Positions 37,254-45,154 of a stretch of 64,000 nt of DNA are shown here, in pieces. The notes under the pieces were generated by a model. The model was given only the letters and a program-made list of their open reading frames with translations, searched no databases and had not been told where the DNA came from. The first letter of the stretch is position 1. Each line of letters starts with the position of its first letter. Location of the stretch: the NCBI RefSeq assembly GCF_902459615.1, contig NZ_CABPSA010000006.1, positions 1-64,000 of the forward strand, written 5' to 3'. Position numbers and translations under genes: made by a program. Origin of the DNA: Pandoraea commovens. GTDB taxonomy: Bacteria > Pseudomonadota > Gammaproteobacteria > Burkholderiales > Burkholderiaceae.

Positions 37254-37999
37254 ACGAGGTAAAGCAGCAGCAACTCGACTTGTCGGTGGCGCGCTTTGCG
37301 ATCTACTACGCGCCGCCATCTGGTTCGTGCTGGTGGCACGAAGGCAGCCGCTGGCTCGGGCGCGATGCGATCACGGCGCGCGTGCTTCATGCGCCGACAG
37401 TGGAAGGGTTGTCGCGTTCGCTGTACGACCTCACCGTCGATCCGCGACGCTATGGATTGCATGCCACGCTCAAAGCCCCGATGCGGCTCGCGCCGCAGGC
37501 GCAACTGAGCGATCTGTCGGGCATTGCGGCGGCGGTGGCGGCGCGTCACGTCCCGTTCGATTTGACGGTCCATACCGACGTTATCGGCACCGACAATGGC
37601 AAGTCGCCTGGCTTCGTCGCGTTGCGTCCGAAGGCGGGCGCTGCCGACGAGAAGGCGGTGAATGCGCTGGCGGCCGATTGCGTGCAGGCATTCGACACGC
37701 TGCGCGCGCCGATGAACGACACCGAACTGGCCAAACGAAATCCGCATCTGCTAACGTCGCGTCAGCGCGAGTGGCTGGCGCAGTGGGGATATCCGTACGT
37801 GTTCGACGAATTTCGTTTCCACGTCACGCTCTCCGACCGTGTGACGGCAGGCGACGCCACGGTCATCACCGATTGGTGGCAGCCGCGCGTACAGGCGCTC
37901 GGGCCGATGCGCGTCGACAGTCTCGCCATCTTCGTGCAGCCGACGCCCGCCGAGCCTTTCGTCATGTTCGAACGTTTTGCCTTCAGGGAAGCTGAATGA
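37250..37999 (+). CDS. DUF1045 phosphonate-cluster protein (2H phosphoesterase type)
   Basis: This 249-residue protein belongs to the DUF1045 family found in C-P lyase clusters. It carries the two HxT motifs of 2H phosphoesterases: HAT at residues 71-73 (YGLHATLKAP) and HVT at 191-193 (FRFHVTLSDR). 2H enzymes open cyclic phosphates. The C-P lyase product is a ribose 1,2-cyclic phosphate, normally opened by PhnP, for which no gene is seen here. So this protein may perform or support that step; this is inference. It overlaps phnF and phnN by 4 bases each (ATGA), indicating coupled translation. Confidence 0.88.
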   Translation: MNEVKQQQLDLSVARFAIYYAPPSGSCWWHEGSRWLGRDAITARVLHAPTVEGLSRSLYDLTVDPRRYGLHATLKAPMRLAPQAQLSDLSGIAAAVAARHVPFDLTVHTDVIGTDNGKSPGFVALRPKAGAADEKAVNALAADCVQAFDTLRAPMNDTELAKRNPHLLTSRQREWLAQWGYPYVFDEFRFHVTLSDRVTAGDATVITDWWQPRVQALGPMRVDSLAIFVQPTPAEPFVMFERFAFREAE

Positions 38000-38568
38000 A
38001 TCACGCACGCTTGTTTTACGTGATGGGGCCGTCCGGTGCGGGCAAGGACTCGTTGCTTGCGTACGCACGAGCGAAGCTCGATCACGCGTCGTCTTCCCAT
38101 TCGCTGGTGTGTTTCGCGCATCGTTACATTACGCGTGCGCCGTCGGAAGGAGAGAACCACATCGCGTTGTCGCACGCTGAGTTTTCGGCGCGGCATTCGC
38201 TCGGTTGCTTCGCACTCGACTGGGAAAGCCACGATTACCGTTACGGCATCGGCGTCGAAATCGATGCGTGGATGCATGCGGGCGCGAATGTCGTGGTGAA
38301 TGGCTCGCGTGCGTTTCTCGCACAGGTCGTCGCGCGCTATGCCGAGCGTCTGCATCTGGTGGAGATTCGCGTCGATCCGGACGTGCGGGCGCAACGTCTC
38401 GCGAAGCGTGGCCGCGAATCCGGCGACGCGCTCGACAAGCGTGTCGCGCACAACGTGGCATGGACGCCGCCCGAAGGTGTTCCGCTTTCGGTGGTCGATA
38501 ACGACGGCGCACTCGAAGCGGCGGGCGATACGCTGCTCGCCTTATTGACGTCGCGGTCCGAGCGCTGA
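37996..38568 (+). CDS. phnN: Ribose 1,5-bisphosphokinase PhnN
   Basis: PhnN phosphorylates ribose 1,5-bisphosphate to PRPP, returning the sugar of the C-P lyase pathway to metabolism. The 190-residue P-loop kinase has GPSGAGKDS at residues 11-19, a guanylate-kinase-like RYITRAPSEGENHIALSHAEF, and SRAFLAQVVARYAERLHLVEI. It is the last gene of phnF-DUF1045-phnN. Its 3' end overlaps the convergent TetR gene by 27 bases. Confidence 0.95.
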   Translation: MNHARLFYVMGPSGAGKDSLLAYARAKLDHASSSHSLVCFAHRYITRAPSEGENHIALSHAEFSARHSLGCFALDWESHDYRYGIGVEIDAWMHAGANVVVNGSRAFLAQVVARYAERLHLVEIRVDPDVRAQRLAKRGRESGDALDKRVAHNVAWTPPEGVPLSVVDNDGALEAAGDTLLALLTSRSER

Positions 38569-39114
38569 CAACAGACAGTCGAGCGCCCGCCGATAGTCGC
38601 CATCGTCCGGTGGTGGCGCGGCGGGCGTGTCGTCATGCGCAAAGGGCAGGCCACTGCCGTGCGCATGATCGATCAGGATGTCCCGCCACAGAAGCGGTTC
38701 CGTCGTCATGGTTTGCAGCAGCCCGGTCAGCCGGTCGGTGATCTCGCGCGTCACACCGGCCAACGCCTCGGGCGTAGCGAAGATCGCGAGCGTCAGTTGC
38801 GGGTGGCGACGCACGGCGGCGTGATACCGGATCAGAATCTCGCGCACTTCCTCATGACACGCGAGGCCCGCTTCGATGTCTTTGAGCACGTCGGCGTACA
38901 CCGCGTCCGACAACGCGCGCAACAACCCGGCGTAATCCTCGACGTGATGGTAAAGGCTCATGGGCGTGACGCCGAGCCGACTGGCGAGCGCGCGCATGCT
39001 CAGTCCCTTTCCACCGGTACTTTCCGCCTCGTCGAGCAGCGCGAGCGCCGTTGCCAGGATGGCGTCTCGCGTGACCCCGGTGCCCTGCGCGGGCCGTCCG
39101 CGCGGCCGCCTCAT
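38542..39114 (-). CDS. TetR family transcriptional regulator
   Basis: This 190-residue regulator has an N-terminal helix-turn-helix (TRDAILATALALLDE, GLSMRALASRLGVTPMSLYHHV) and a C-terminal domain of the TetR_C type, with the RYHAAVRRHPQL and LTGLLQTM pieces. It follows the reductase gene with a 4-base overlap (ATGA), so the pair is one operon. It probably controls its own expression and that of the reductase through the palindrome at 39667-39679. Confidence 0.92.
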   Translation of the reverse strand: MRRPRGRPAQGTGVTRDAILATALALLDEAESTGGKGLSMRALASRLGVTPMSLYHHVEDYAGLLRALSDAVYADVLKDIEAGLACHEEVREILIRYHAAVRRHPQLTLAIFATPEALAGVTREITDRLTGLLQTMTTEPLLWRDILIDHAHGSGLPFAHDDTPAAPPPDDGDYRRALDCLLSALGPRRQ

Positions 39115-39647
39115 GCCACGACCCGATAAGCGGACTGCACCAATCCCGACGCAAAGCGCTGGCTGTCGATCAACTGCAAGTCCACGTCATCCGACAATGC
39201 GCCGAACAGCGGTTTGCCTGCACCGATCAGCACCGGCACCGTCGTGACGACGATGTCCGCGATCAGCCCATCGCGCAAAAACGACTGCACCACCTTTCCA
39301 CCGTCGACATAGACGCGGCCCACGTTCTCCCGCGCTAACGCCTGCATCAGTGCCACCGGTGACAGGTCGGAGAAGCGCACTTTTCCCTTGAGCGCATCGG
39401 GTACCGGCGTGTTCGCCAATTGCGTCGACAACACCGTCACGGGCAGATCGTAGGCCCACGGGCCCATCGTCAGCACCTTCTCGTACGTACCGCGCCCCAT
39501 CACGATCGCGTCCTTGTCGGCGATGAAGGCGGCGTAGCCGTGATCCTCGGTGGGATCGTCGCGTTGCAGCAACCAGTCGATGTCGCCATCGGGTCGGGCG
39601 ATGAAACCGTCGAGGCTGGTGGCGATAAAAGCGTGCGCTGTCGTCAT
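39111..39647 (-). CDS. Dihydrofolate reductase-like (RibD C-terminal domain) protein
   Basis: This 178-residue protein of the RibD_C/YyaP family has FIATSLDGFIARPDGDIDWLL at its start, VMGRGTYEKVL, and VDGGKVVQSFLRDGLIADIVVTTVPVLIGAGKPLFG. These proteins bind NADPH and resemble dihydrofolate and pyrimidine reductases; the natural substrate is generally unknown. The ATG at 39647 is preferred over that at 39662, because the likely -10 lies so close that the earlier codon would have almost no leader. It shares an operon with the TetR gene. Confidence 0.88.
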   Translation of the reverse strand: MTTAHAFIATSLDGFIARPDGDIDWLLQRDDPTEDHGYAAFIADKDAIVMGRGTYEKVLTMGPWAYDLPVTVLSTQLANTPVPDALKGKVRFSDLSPVALMQALARENVGRVYVDGGKVVQSFLRDGLIADIVVTTVPVLIGAGKPLFGALSDDVDLQLIDSQRFASGLVQSAYRVVA

Positions 39648-39666
39648 GGCGTTTTTCGTCATTATT

Positions 39667-39679
39667 TATACGTCGTATA
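39667..39679. promoter_or_regulatory. Operator palindrome for the TetR/reductase operon
   Basis: TATACG and CGTATA flank a single central base, a perfect 6-bp palindrome, 20 bases upstream of the reductase start. On the minus strand TATACG is also a plausible -10, with TTGGCT 16 bases upstream. A repressor bound here would block the promoter. Confidence 0.6.
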
Positions 39680-39792
39680 TTTTTGCGCAGACGTCAGCCA
39701 AACACAAGGCGTACGGGCGACGGCATGTCGATGCAGGCATGGCACACGTGTGATCGCGGCATCGATGTCGCTCATGTGCCATCGATATAGTG

Positions 39793-39828
39793 TTGCATTG
39801 TGTGTTGTAATGTTGCAAATTATTGCAA
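39793..39828. promoter_or_regulatory. AT-rich TTGCAA cluster upstream of the dehydrogenase gene
   Basis: TTGCATTG (39793), TTGTAATG (39805), TTGCAA (39813) and TTGCAA (39823) follow one another, the last two separated by ATTA and each palindromic. The cluster stands out from the GC-rich surroundings and lies about 85 bases before the dehydrogenase start. It is a candidate multi-site operator. Confidence 0.4.
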
Positions 39829-39912
39829 TGATTTCGAAGTTTGAGTAGTCTCGCGTCATCGCTCATGTCATTGCCCGGCGCTGGCCGGTGCAAGCCTTTC
39901 CGGAGTCCGTCC

Positions 39913-42402
39913 ATGCCTTCAGCCTTGCCCACTCATTCCCGCGTCGTCATCGTCGGCGGCGGGATCGTCGGCTGTTCCGTTGCCTATCACCTGGCCAAGC
40001 TCGGCTGGACCGATGTCGTGTTGCTGGAGCAGGGGCAGCTGTCGTGCGGCACCACGTGGCATGCCGCCGGGCTGGTGGGGCAGTTGCGTTCGCAGGAGAG
40101 CATGACGAAGCTCATCCGCTATTCCACGAAGCTCTACAGCGAGCTGGAGGCGGAAACGGGGCTTGGCACGGGATGGAAGCAGTGCGGTTCGCTGTCGGTG
40201 GCGCGCAGCGCCGAGCGCATGACGCAGCTCAAGCGCACGGCCGCCGTGGCGCGTGCCTACGGCGTGCAATGCGATGTGATCTCGGCGCGCGAAGCGGGCG
40301 AACTCTGGCCGGTCATGCGTACCGACGATCTCGTGGGGGCCGTATGGCTGCCCGGCGACGGCAAGGCCAATCCGACCGACCTCACGCAGGCGCTCGCACG
40401 CGGGGCGCGTAGCCGTGGCGTGCGCATCGCGGAGAACACGCGCATCACGCAGATTCACACGGCGTCGCCCAACGGTATTCGCACGGCGACGGGTGTGTCG
40501 TGGCAGAACAAGGACGGCGAGCACGGACGCATCGATGCCGAGATCGTCGTCAACTGTGCCGGTCAGTGGGCCAAGGCCGTCGGTCGCATGTGCGGTGTCA
40601 CCGTGCCATTGCATTCCGCCGAGCACTATTACATCGTCACCGACCGTATCCCGGGCGTGCATACCGATTTGCCGGTCATGCGCGATCCCGACGGCTACAT
40701 CTACTTCAAGGAAGAGGTTGGCGGTCTCGTGATGGGCGGTTTCGAGCCGAATGCCAAGCCGTGGGGCATGAACGGCATTCCGGAGAATTTCGAATTCCAG
40801 CTGTTGCCCGACGACTGGGACCAGTTCGAAATCCTCATGGAGAACGCGCTCATTCGCGTGCCCGCGCTGGAGACGGCGCAGATCCGCCAGTTCTACAACG
40901 GGCCGGAATCGTTCACGCCGGACAACAACTTCATCCTCGGCGAAGCGCCCGAGCTACGGAATTTCTACGTCGGTGCAGGCTTCAATTCGATGGGCATTGC
41001 GTCGGCCGGCGGTGCAGGGATGGCGCTTGCAGAGTGGATCGTGGCGGGCGAGCCGACGATGGACCTCTGGCCAGTCGACATCCGTCGCTTCGCGGGCTTT
41101 AACGGCAACGACACGTGGCTGCACGATCGCGTGAAGGAAACGCTGGGTCTGCATTACGCCATGCCGTGGCCGAATCGCGAACTCGATACGGCGCGTCCGT
41201 TCCGGCGCTCGCCGCTGTACGCGACGTTGCTCGCGAAGGGCGCGTGCTTCGGTAGCAAGATGGGATGGGAGCGGCCGAACTTCTTTGCGCCGTCGCCCGA
41301 ACAGGCGAGCATCGATTACAGCTTCGGTCAGCAGAACTGGCATGCGTGGAGCGGGGCGGAGCATCATGCGTGCCGCGACGCCGTAGCGCTGTTCGACATG
41401 AGCTCGTTCTCGAAGCTGCTGATCAAGGGACGCGACGCCGAACGGGTATTGCAGACGTTATGCAGCAACGACGTTGCCGTCGCGCCAGGGCGCACCGTCT
41501 ACACCGCGATGCTCAACGAGCGTGGCGGCTACGAATCGGACTTCACACTCACGCGCCTCGCGCCGGACCAGTACCTGATGGTCACGGGCTCGGCGCAGAC
41601 GACACGCGACATGGACTATCTGGAGCGGCGCATCGCCAGCCAGCCCGACGATCCGCGCTGTACCGTGGTCGACGTCACCGGCCAGTATGCCGTGCTTGCG
41701 CTGATGGGACCGAACTCGCGCGCGCTGTTGCAGCAGGTATCCAAAGCCGATTTCTCCAACGAGGCGTTCCCGTTCGGCACGAGCCGCGAGATCGATCTCG
41801 GCTACGCGACGGTGCGCGCGACGCGCCTGACCTACGTAGGCGAACTCGGCTGGGAGCTGTACGTGCCGGTCGAATTCGCGGTTGGCGTCTACGAAACCTT
41901 GCATACGGCGGGCGTTGCGTTCGGATTGAAGGACGCGGGCTACTACGCCATTGATTCGTTACGCATCGAGAAGGGCTATCGCGCATGGGGACGCGAACTG
42001 ACGCCGGATGCGAACCCGGTCGAGGCGGGTTTGACGTTCGCCTGCAAGCTGGCGAGCGACATCGCCTTCACGGGACGTACCGCCGTCGAGCTTGCGAAGT
42101 CGAAAGGCGTGCGCCGTCGGCTCGTCAGCGTCGCCCTCGATGGCGCGAGCGACAAGATGCTGTGGGGCGGGGAAGCGGTGTTGCGCGACGGTCAGCCTGT
42201 CGGGTTCATCTCCTCGGCGGCCTTCGGCCACACCATCGACGCGCCCGTGGGCCTCGCCTATCTGACCAACCCGGACGGCCCGGTGTCCGCCGAGTACGTC
42301 GAGGCCGGTCGCTATCAGGTCGATCTCGCGGGCGAACTGCTCGACGCGCGCGTACAACTGCGCGCGCTGTATGACCCGAAAGGCGAGCGGGTAAAGGGCT
42401 GA
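39913..42402 (+). CDS. Dimethylglycine/sarcosine dehydrogenase-like flavoprotein
   Basis: This 829-residue enzyme combines an FAD amine-oxidase domain (about 10-400, with Rossmann VVIVGGGIVGCSVAYHLAKLG), a short middle FAO domain (about 400-465), and GcvT-type folate-binding domains (about 470-735 and 745-820). The TTWHAAGL motif places His50 where dimethylglycine and sarcosine dehydrogenases attach FAD covalently. Such enzymes demethylate N-methylated glycines and pass the one-carbon unit to tetrahydrofolate. I chose the ATG at 39913, with GGAG 7 bases upstream. purU and a Nudix gene follow on the same strand. Confidence 0.92.
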   Translation: MPSALPTHSRVVIVGGGIVGCSVAYHLAKLGWTDVVLLEQGQLSCGTTWHAAGLVGQLRSQESMTKLIRYSTKLYSELEAETGLGTGWKQCGSLSVARSAERMTQLKRTAAVARAYGVQCDVISAREAGELWPVMRTDDLVGAVWLPGDGKANPTDLTQALARGARSRGVRIAENTRITQIHTASPNGIRTATGVSWQNKDGEHGRIDAEIVVNCAGQWAKAVGRMCGVTVPLHSAEHYYIVTDRIPGVHTDLPVMRDPDGYIYFKEEVGGLVMGGFEPNAKPWGMNGIPENFEFQLLPDDWDQFEILMENALIRVPALETAQIRQFYNGPESFTPDNNFILGEAPELRNFYVGAGFNSMGIASAGGAGMALAEWIVAGEPTMDLWPVDIRRFAGFNGNDTWLHDRVKETLGLHYAMPWPNRELDTARPFRRSPLYATLLAKGACFGSKMGWERPNFFAPSPEQASIDYSFGQQNWHAWSGAEHHACRDAVALFDMSSFSKLLIKGRDAERVLQTLCSNDVAVAPGRTVYTAMLNERGGYESDFTLTRLAPDQYLMVTGSAQTTRDMDYLERRIASQPDDPRCTVVDVTGQYAVLALMGPNSRALLQQVSKADFSNEAFPFGTSREIDLGYATVRATRLTYVGELGWELYVPVEFAVGVYETLHTAGVAFGLKDAGYYAIDSLRIEKGYRAWGRELTPDANPVEAGLTFACKLASDIAFTGRTAVELAKSKGVRRRLVSVALDGASDKMLWGGEAVLRDGQPVGFISSAAFGHTIDAPVGLAYLTNPDGPVSAEYVEAGRYQVDLAGELLDARVQLRALYDPKGERVKG

Positions 42403-42511
42403 ACGCCCCTCATGAGCCACGCTTCGGGCGAACTCGTCGCCGCTTCTGTAAAATGCCGCTTTTGCCTCGATTTCGTGCGCCAACGCCTGGCGCGCGTCCG
42501 GTCTCTGACGT

Positions 42512-43363
42512 ATGTCTTTTGCTTGTATTGCGGCGGCGCGCCGCTTCGACGACCGAGCGCATCTGCCGCTCGTGATCGGTTCGCAGCGTTTTGGTTGGAT
42601 TCGCCGTAGCGACGTCGAGTCGCTGTGCCGCTGGCCCGAGGTGTTCGAGATCAGCTCGCTCGCCGTGCGCATTCATCCGCGTCACGATACGTGCGAAGCC
42701 CGCACGGCGGCGCTGGCGCCCGTGATCGAAGCCCTCGCTGCCGAGGGGCGCATCACCGGCTGGCGCAACGAACATTACGCAATCCGTCAACGCCTGTACG
42801 ACACGCCGCTGGCGTGGATCGAACGCGCCGCCTCCCGCTTTTTCGGCACGCGCACGTTCGCCGTGCATGTGAACGGCTACGTGCCCGCTCGCTTCGTCGG
42901 CGAAGCGCCGAAGATGTGGATCGCGCGCCGCAGCGTGCTCAAGGCCACCGATCCGGGCTGTCTCGACAACCTGTCGGCGGGTGGCATCGGTAACGGCATC
43001 GGCGTGGGCGACACGCTGGTCAAGGAATGCTGGGAAGAAGCGGGTATTCCGGCGCATCTGGCCAACGAAGCGCGTCCGGGCCGTACGCTGCACATCCTCG
43101 CGGAAATTCCCGAGGGCGTGCAGTCCGAGCAGATTTTCGTCTACGATCTTGCGCTGCCGCGCGGGTTCGTTCCCGAGAATCAGGACGGCGAGGCGAGCGC
43201 GCACTGGCTGTGCTCGGCGGGCGACGTACGCGACGTGATCGCGCGCGGCAAGATGACGGTCGATGCAAGCCTCGCGAGCCTCGACTTCCTGCTGCGCGAA
43301 GGCGCGATTCGCGTGAAGGACTGCGCCGGTATCGAGGCGTTGTTCAAGCCAGCGGACGAGTAA
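42512..43363 (+). CDS. Nudix hydrolase with DUF4743-type N-terminal domain
   Basis: This 283-residue protein has an N-terminal DUF4743-type domain (FACIAAARRFDDRAHLPLVIGSQRFGWIRR...WPEVFEIS) and a C-terminal Nudix fold. The Nudix box (around GGIGNGIGVGDTLVKECWEEAGIP) is degenerate: the first glutamate is replaced by isoleucine and the arginine by lysine, while the EE pair is kept. Similar domains occur fused to eukaryotic thiamine pyrophosphokinase. The start is the first ATG in frame and has no clear Shine-Dalgarno. It lies between the dehydrogenase and purU, 110 and 140 bases from each. Confidence 0.85.
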   Translation: MSFACIAAARRFDDRAHLPLVIGSQRFGWIRRSDVESLCRWPEVFEISSLAVRIHPRHDTCEARTAALAPVIEALAAEGRITGWRNEHYAIRQRLYDTPLAWIERAASRFFGTRTFAVHVNGYVPARFVGEAPKMWIARRSVLKATDPGCLDNLSAGGIGNGIGVGDTLVKECWEEAGIPAHLANEARPGRTLHILAEIPEGVQSEQIFVYDLALPRGFVPENQDGEASAHWLCSAGDVRDVIARGKMTVDASLASLDFLLREGAIRVKDCAGIEALFKPADE

Positions 43364-43504
43364 GCCCGCGCCGGACTGCGCCGAATGCCGAGTGCGCACG
43401 CGGCCCGGCATCGAATCGAGCGAATCGAGCGCATCGACCAAATCAACGAATTACCGAATTTCAACACTGCAACGCTCATTGCAAGCCTTTGCCCAGGAGC
43501 AATC

Positions 43505-44377
43505 ATGGCACCGATCGAAAATAGCTACATTCTGAAGTTGTCCTGCCCGGACCGTCCCGGCATCGTCCACACGGTGGCCGGTTTCCTGGTCGAGCGCGGC
43601 GGCAACATTCTCGACTCGGCGCAGTTCAACGATCGCTTCACGGGCGGCTTCTTCATGCGCGTGCATTTTCAACAACTGCCGGGCCAGACCGATCTGGCGT
43701 CGCTCCAGCGTGACTTCGCCCCGCTGGCCGAGCAGTTCGAGATGGAATGGGAACTGGTCGACGCGTCGATCAAGCCGCGCGTCATGCTGATGGTGTCGAA
43801 GATCGGGCACTGCCTGAACGACCTGCTGTTCCGCTACAAGACCGGCCAGCTCAACGTCGAAATCCCGGTGATCGTCTCGAACCACAAGGATTTCTACCAA
43901 CTGGCGGCGAGCTACAACATCCCGTTCCACTATCTGCCGCTCATGAACGCGACGCCCGAGTCGAAGGCAGCGCAGGAAGCCAAGGTGTTCGAGCTGGTTG
44001 AAGACAACAACATCGATCTGGTGGTGCTGGCCCGCTACATGCAGGTGCTCTCCAGCGACCTGTGCAAGAAGCTGGCGGGCCGCGCCATCAACATCCACCA
44101 TTCGTTCCTGCCGAGCTTCAAGGGTGCAAAGCCGTACTATCAGGCGTTCGACCGTGGCGTGAAGCTGATCGGGGCGACGGCGCATTACGTGACGTCCGAT
44201 CTCGACGAAGGTCCGATCATCGAACAGGAAGTCGAGCGCGTCGACCACACGATGGACCCGGAGCAACTGACCGCCATCGGGCGCGACGTGGAATGTGTGG
44301 CCCTCGCGCGCGCCGTGCGCTTTCACGCCGAGCACCGCATTCTGCTCAACGGCCACAAGACGGTGATCTTCCGCTAA
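43505..44377 (+). CDS. purU: Formyltetrahydrofolate deformylase
   Basis: PurU hydrolyses 10-formyltetrahydrofolate to formate and tetrahydrofolate, balancing one-carbon pools. The 290-residue protein has an N-terminal ACT domain (YILKLSCPDRPGIVHTVAGFLVERGGNILDSAQFND) and a formyltransferase catalytic domain with INIHHSFLPSFKG (catalytic histidine) and AHYVTSDLDEGPIIEQ (catalytic aspartate). AGGAG lies 6 bases before the ATG at 43505. The upstream open frame, rich in repeated IERIERID, is not part of the family. Its place after a dimethylglycine-type dehydrogenase fits one-carbon turnover. Confidence 0.96.
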   Translation: MAPIENSYILKLSCPDRPGIVHTVAGFLVERGGNILDSAQFNDRFTGGFFMRVHFQQLPGQTDLASLQRDFAPLAEQFEMEWELVDASIKPRVMLMVSKIGHCLNDLLFRYKTGQLNVEIPVIVSNHKDFYQLAASYNIPFHYLPLMNATPESKAAQEAKVFELVEDNNIDLVVLARYMQVLSSDLCKKLAGRAINIHHSFLPSFKGAKPYYQAFDRGVKLIGATAHYVTSDLDEGPIIEQEVERVDHTMDPEQLTAIGRDVECVALARAVRFHAEHRILLNGHKTVIFR

Positions 44378-44425
44378 GCGGCCAGTTCAAAAATACGGAT
44401 GGGCAGCGCGCCGCAGACGATGCAA

Positions 44426-45136
44426 TCAGTCGTTGGCGGCCGCTTCGGCTTCGCTCTGCTCGATGGCCTTGACGATGATGCGCAGCGTGGCGTCGAGGTG
44501 ATCTTCCGTATGCCGCCTGGCGGCGGCCACGTCGCGTGCACGGTACTCGTCTAGCATCTGCTGGTGCTCGTGATTACTGACCTCGACGTGCACCGGACGC
44601 ATATACAGCGACAGCGCAATGTAAGGACCGGACGCATCGCGTAACGTCTTGATGAGATGCGCCAGACGCGATTCGTCCTGCGAGGCCCACAGTGCTGCGT
44701 GAAACGCCTGATTCAGCTCGGTCCATTTGGCGACGTCCTGCGTGGCGAGCATTTCCGCATGAAGCGCCTGTGCGCGCGCGATGTCCGCTTCGCTGATCGT
44801 GGCCATCGCCTGCTCGGCCATCATCGGTTCGAGCGTCTTGCGCAATCGGTAGAGCTCGTTGACGTCGTCGACCGTCAGACCGCGCACCACCGCGCCGCGG
44901 TGAACGTCGAAGAACACCAGCCCCTCGGAGACGAGCGTGCGCAGTGCTTCGCGCACCGGCGTGGTCGACATCTCCAGACGGCGCGCGAGGTCGTCCTGCC
45001 GCAGGCGGTCGCCCGCTTTGAGCTTGCCTTGCAGAATCTCGGTACGCAGTGTCTCGATGGCATATTGATATGCCGTGAGACGGCGGCGGCCAGAGGTGCC
45101 GGACACGCTGGCAGATGCGGAGGACGTGCTTTTCAA
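44426..45136 (-). CDS. GntR family (FCD) transcriptional regulator
   Basis: This 236-residue regulator has a winged helix (AIETLRTEILQGKLKAGDRLRQDDLARRLEMSTTPVREALRTLVSEGLV in family order) and an all-helical FCD effector domain (about 90-225) with the metal-binding histidines HAALW, DHLDATL. It starts 18 bases after the asparaginase stop on the same strand, so they are one operon. The likely target is the divergent asparaginase/MFS promoter region. Confidence 0.92.
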   Translation of the reverse strand: MKSTSSASASVSGTSGRRRLTAYQYAIETLRTEILQGKLKAGDRLRQDDLARRLEMSTTPVREALRTLVSEGLVFFDVHRGAVVRGLTVDDVNELYRLRKTLEPMMAEQAMATISEADIARAQALHAEMLATQDVAKWTELNQAFHAALWASQDESRLAHLIKTLRDASGPYIALSLYMRPVHVEVSNHEHQQMLDEYRARDVAAARRHTEDHLDATLRIIVKAIEQSEAEAAAND

Positions 45137-45154
45137 AGCGGTGTGGTGTGAGGA

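Noticed and set aside
42412-42609. A 65-codon plus-strand frame just after the dehydrogenase stop
   Set aside because: It overlaps the start of the Nudix gene in another frame, and no family likeness or ribosome binding site supports it. Its CRFC...CLYCGG look suggests a zinc ribbon but may be chance.
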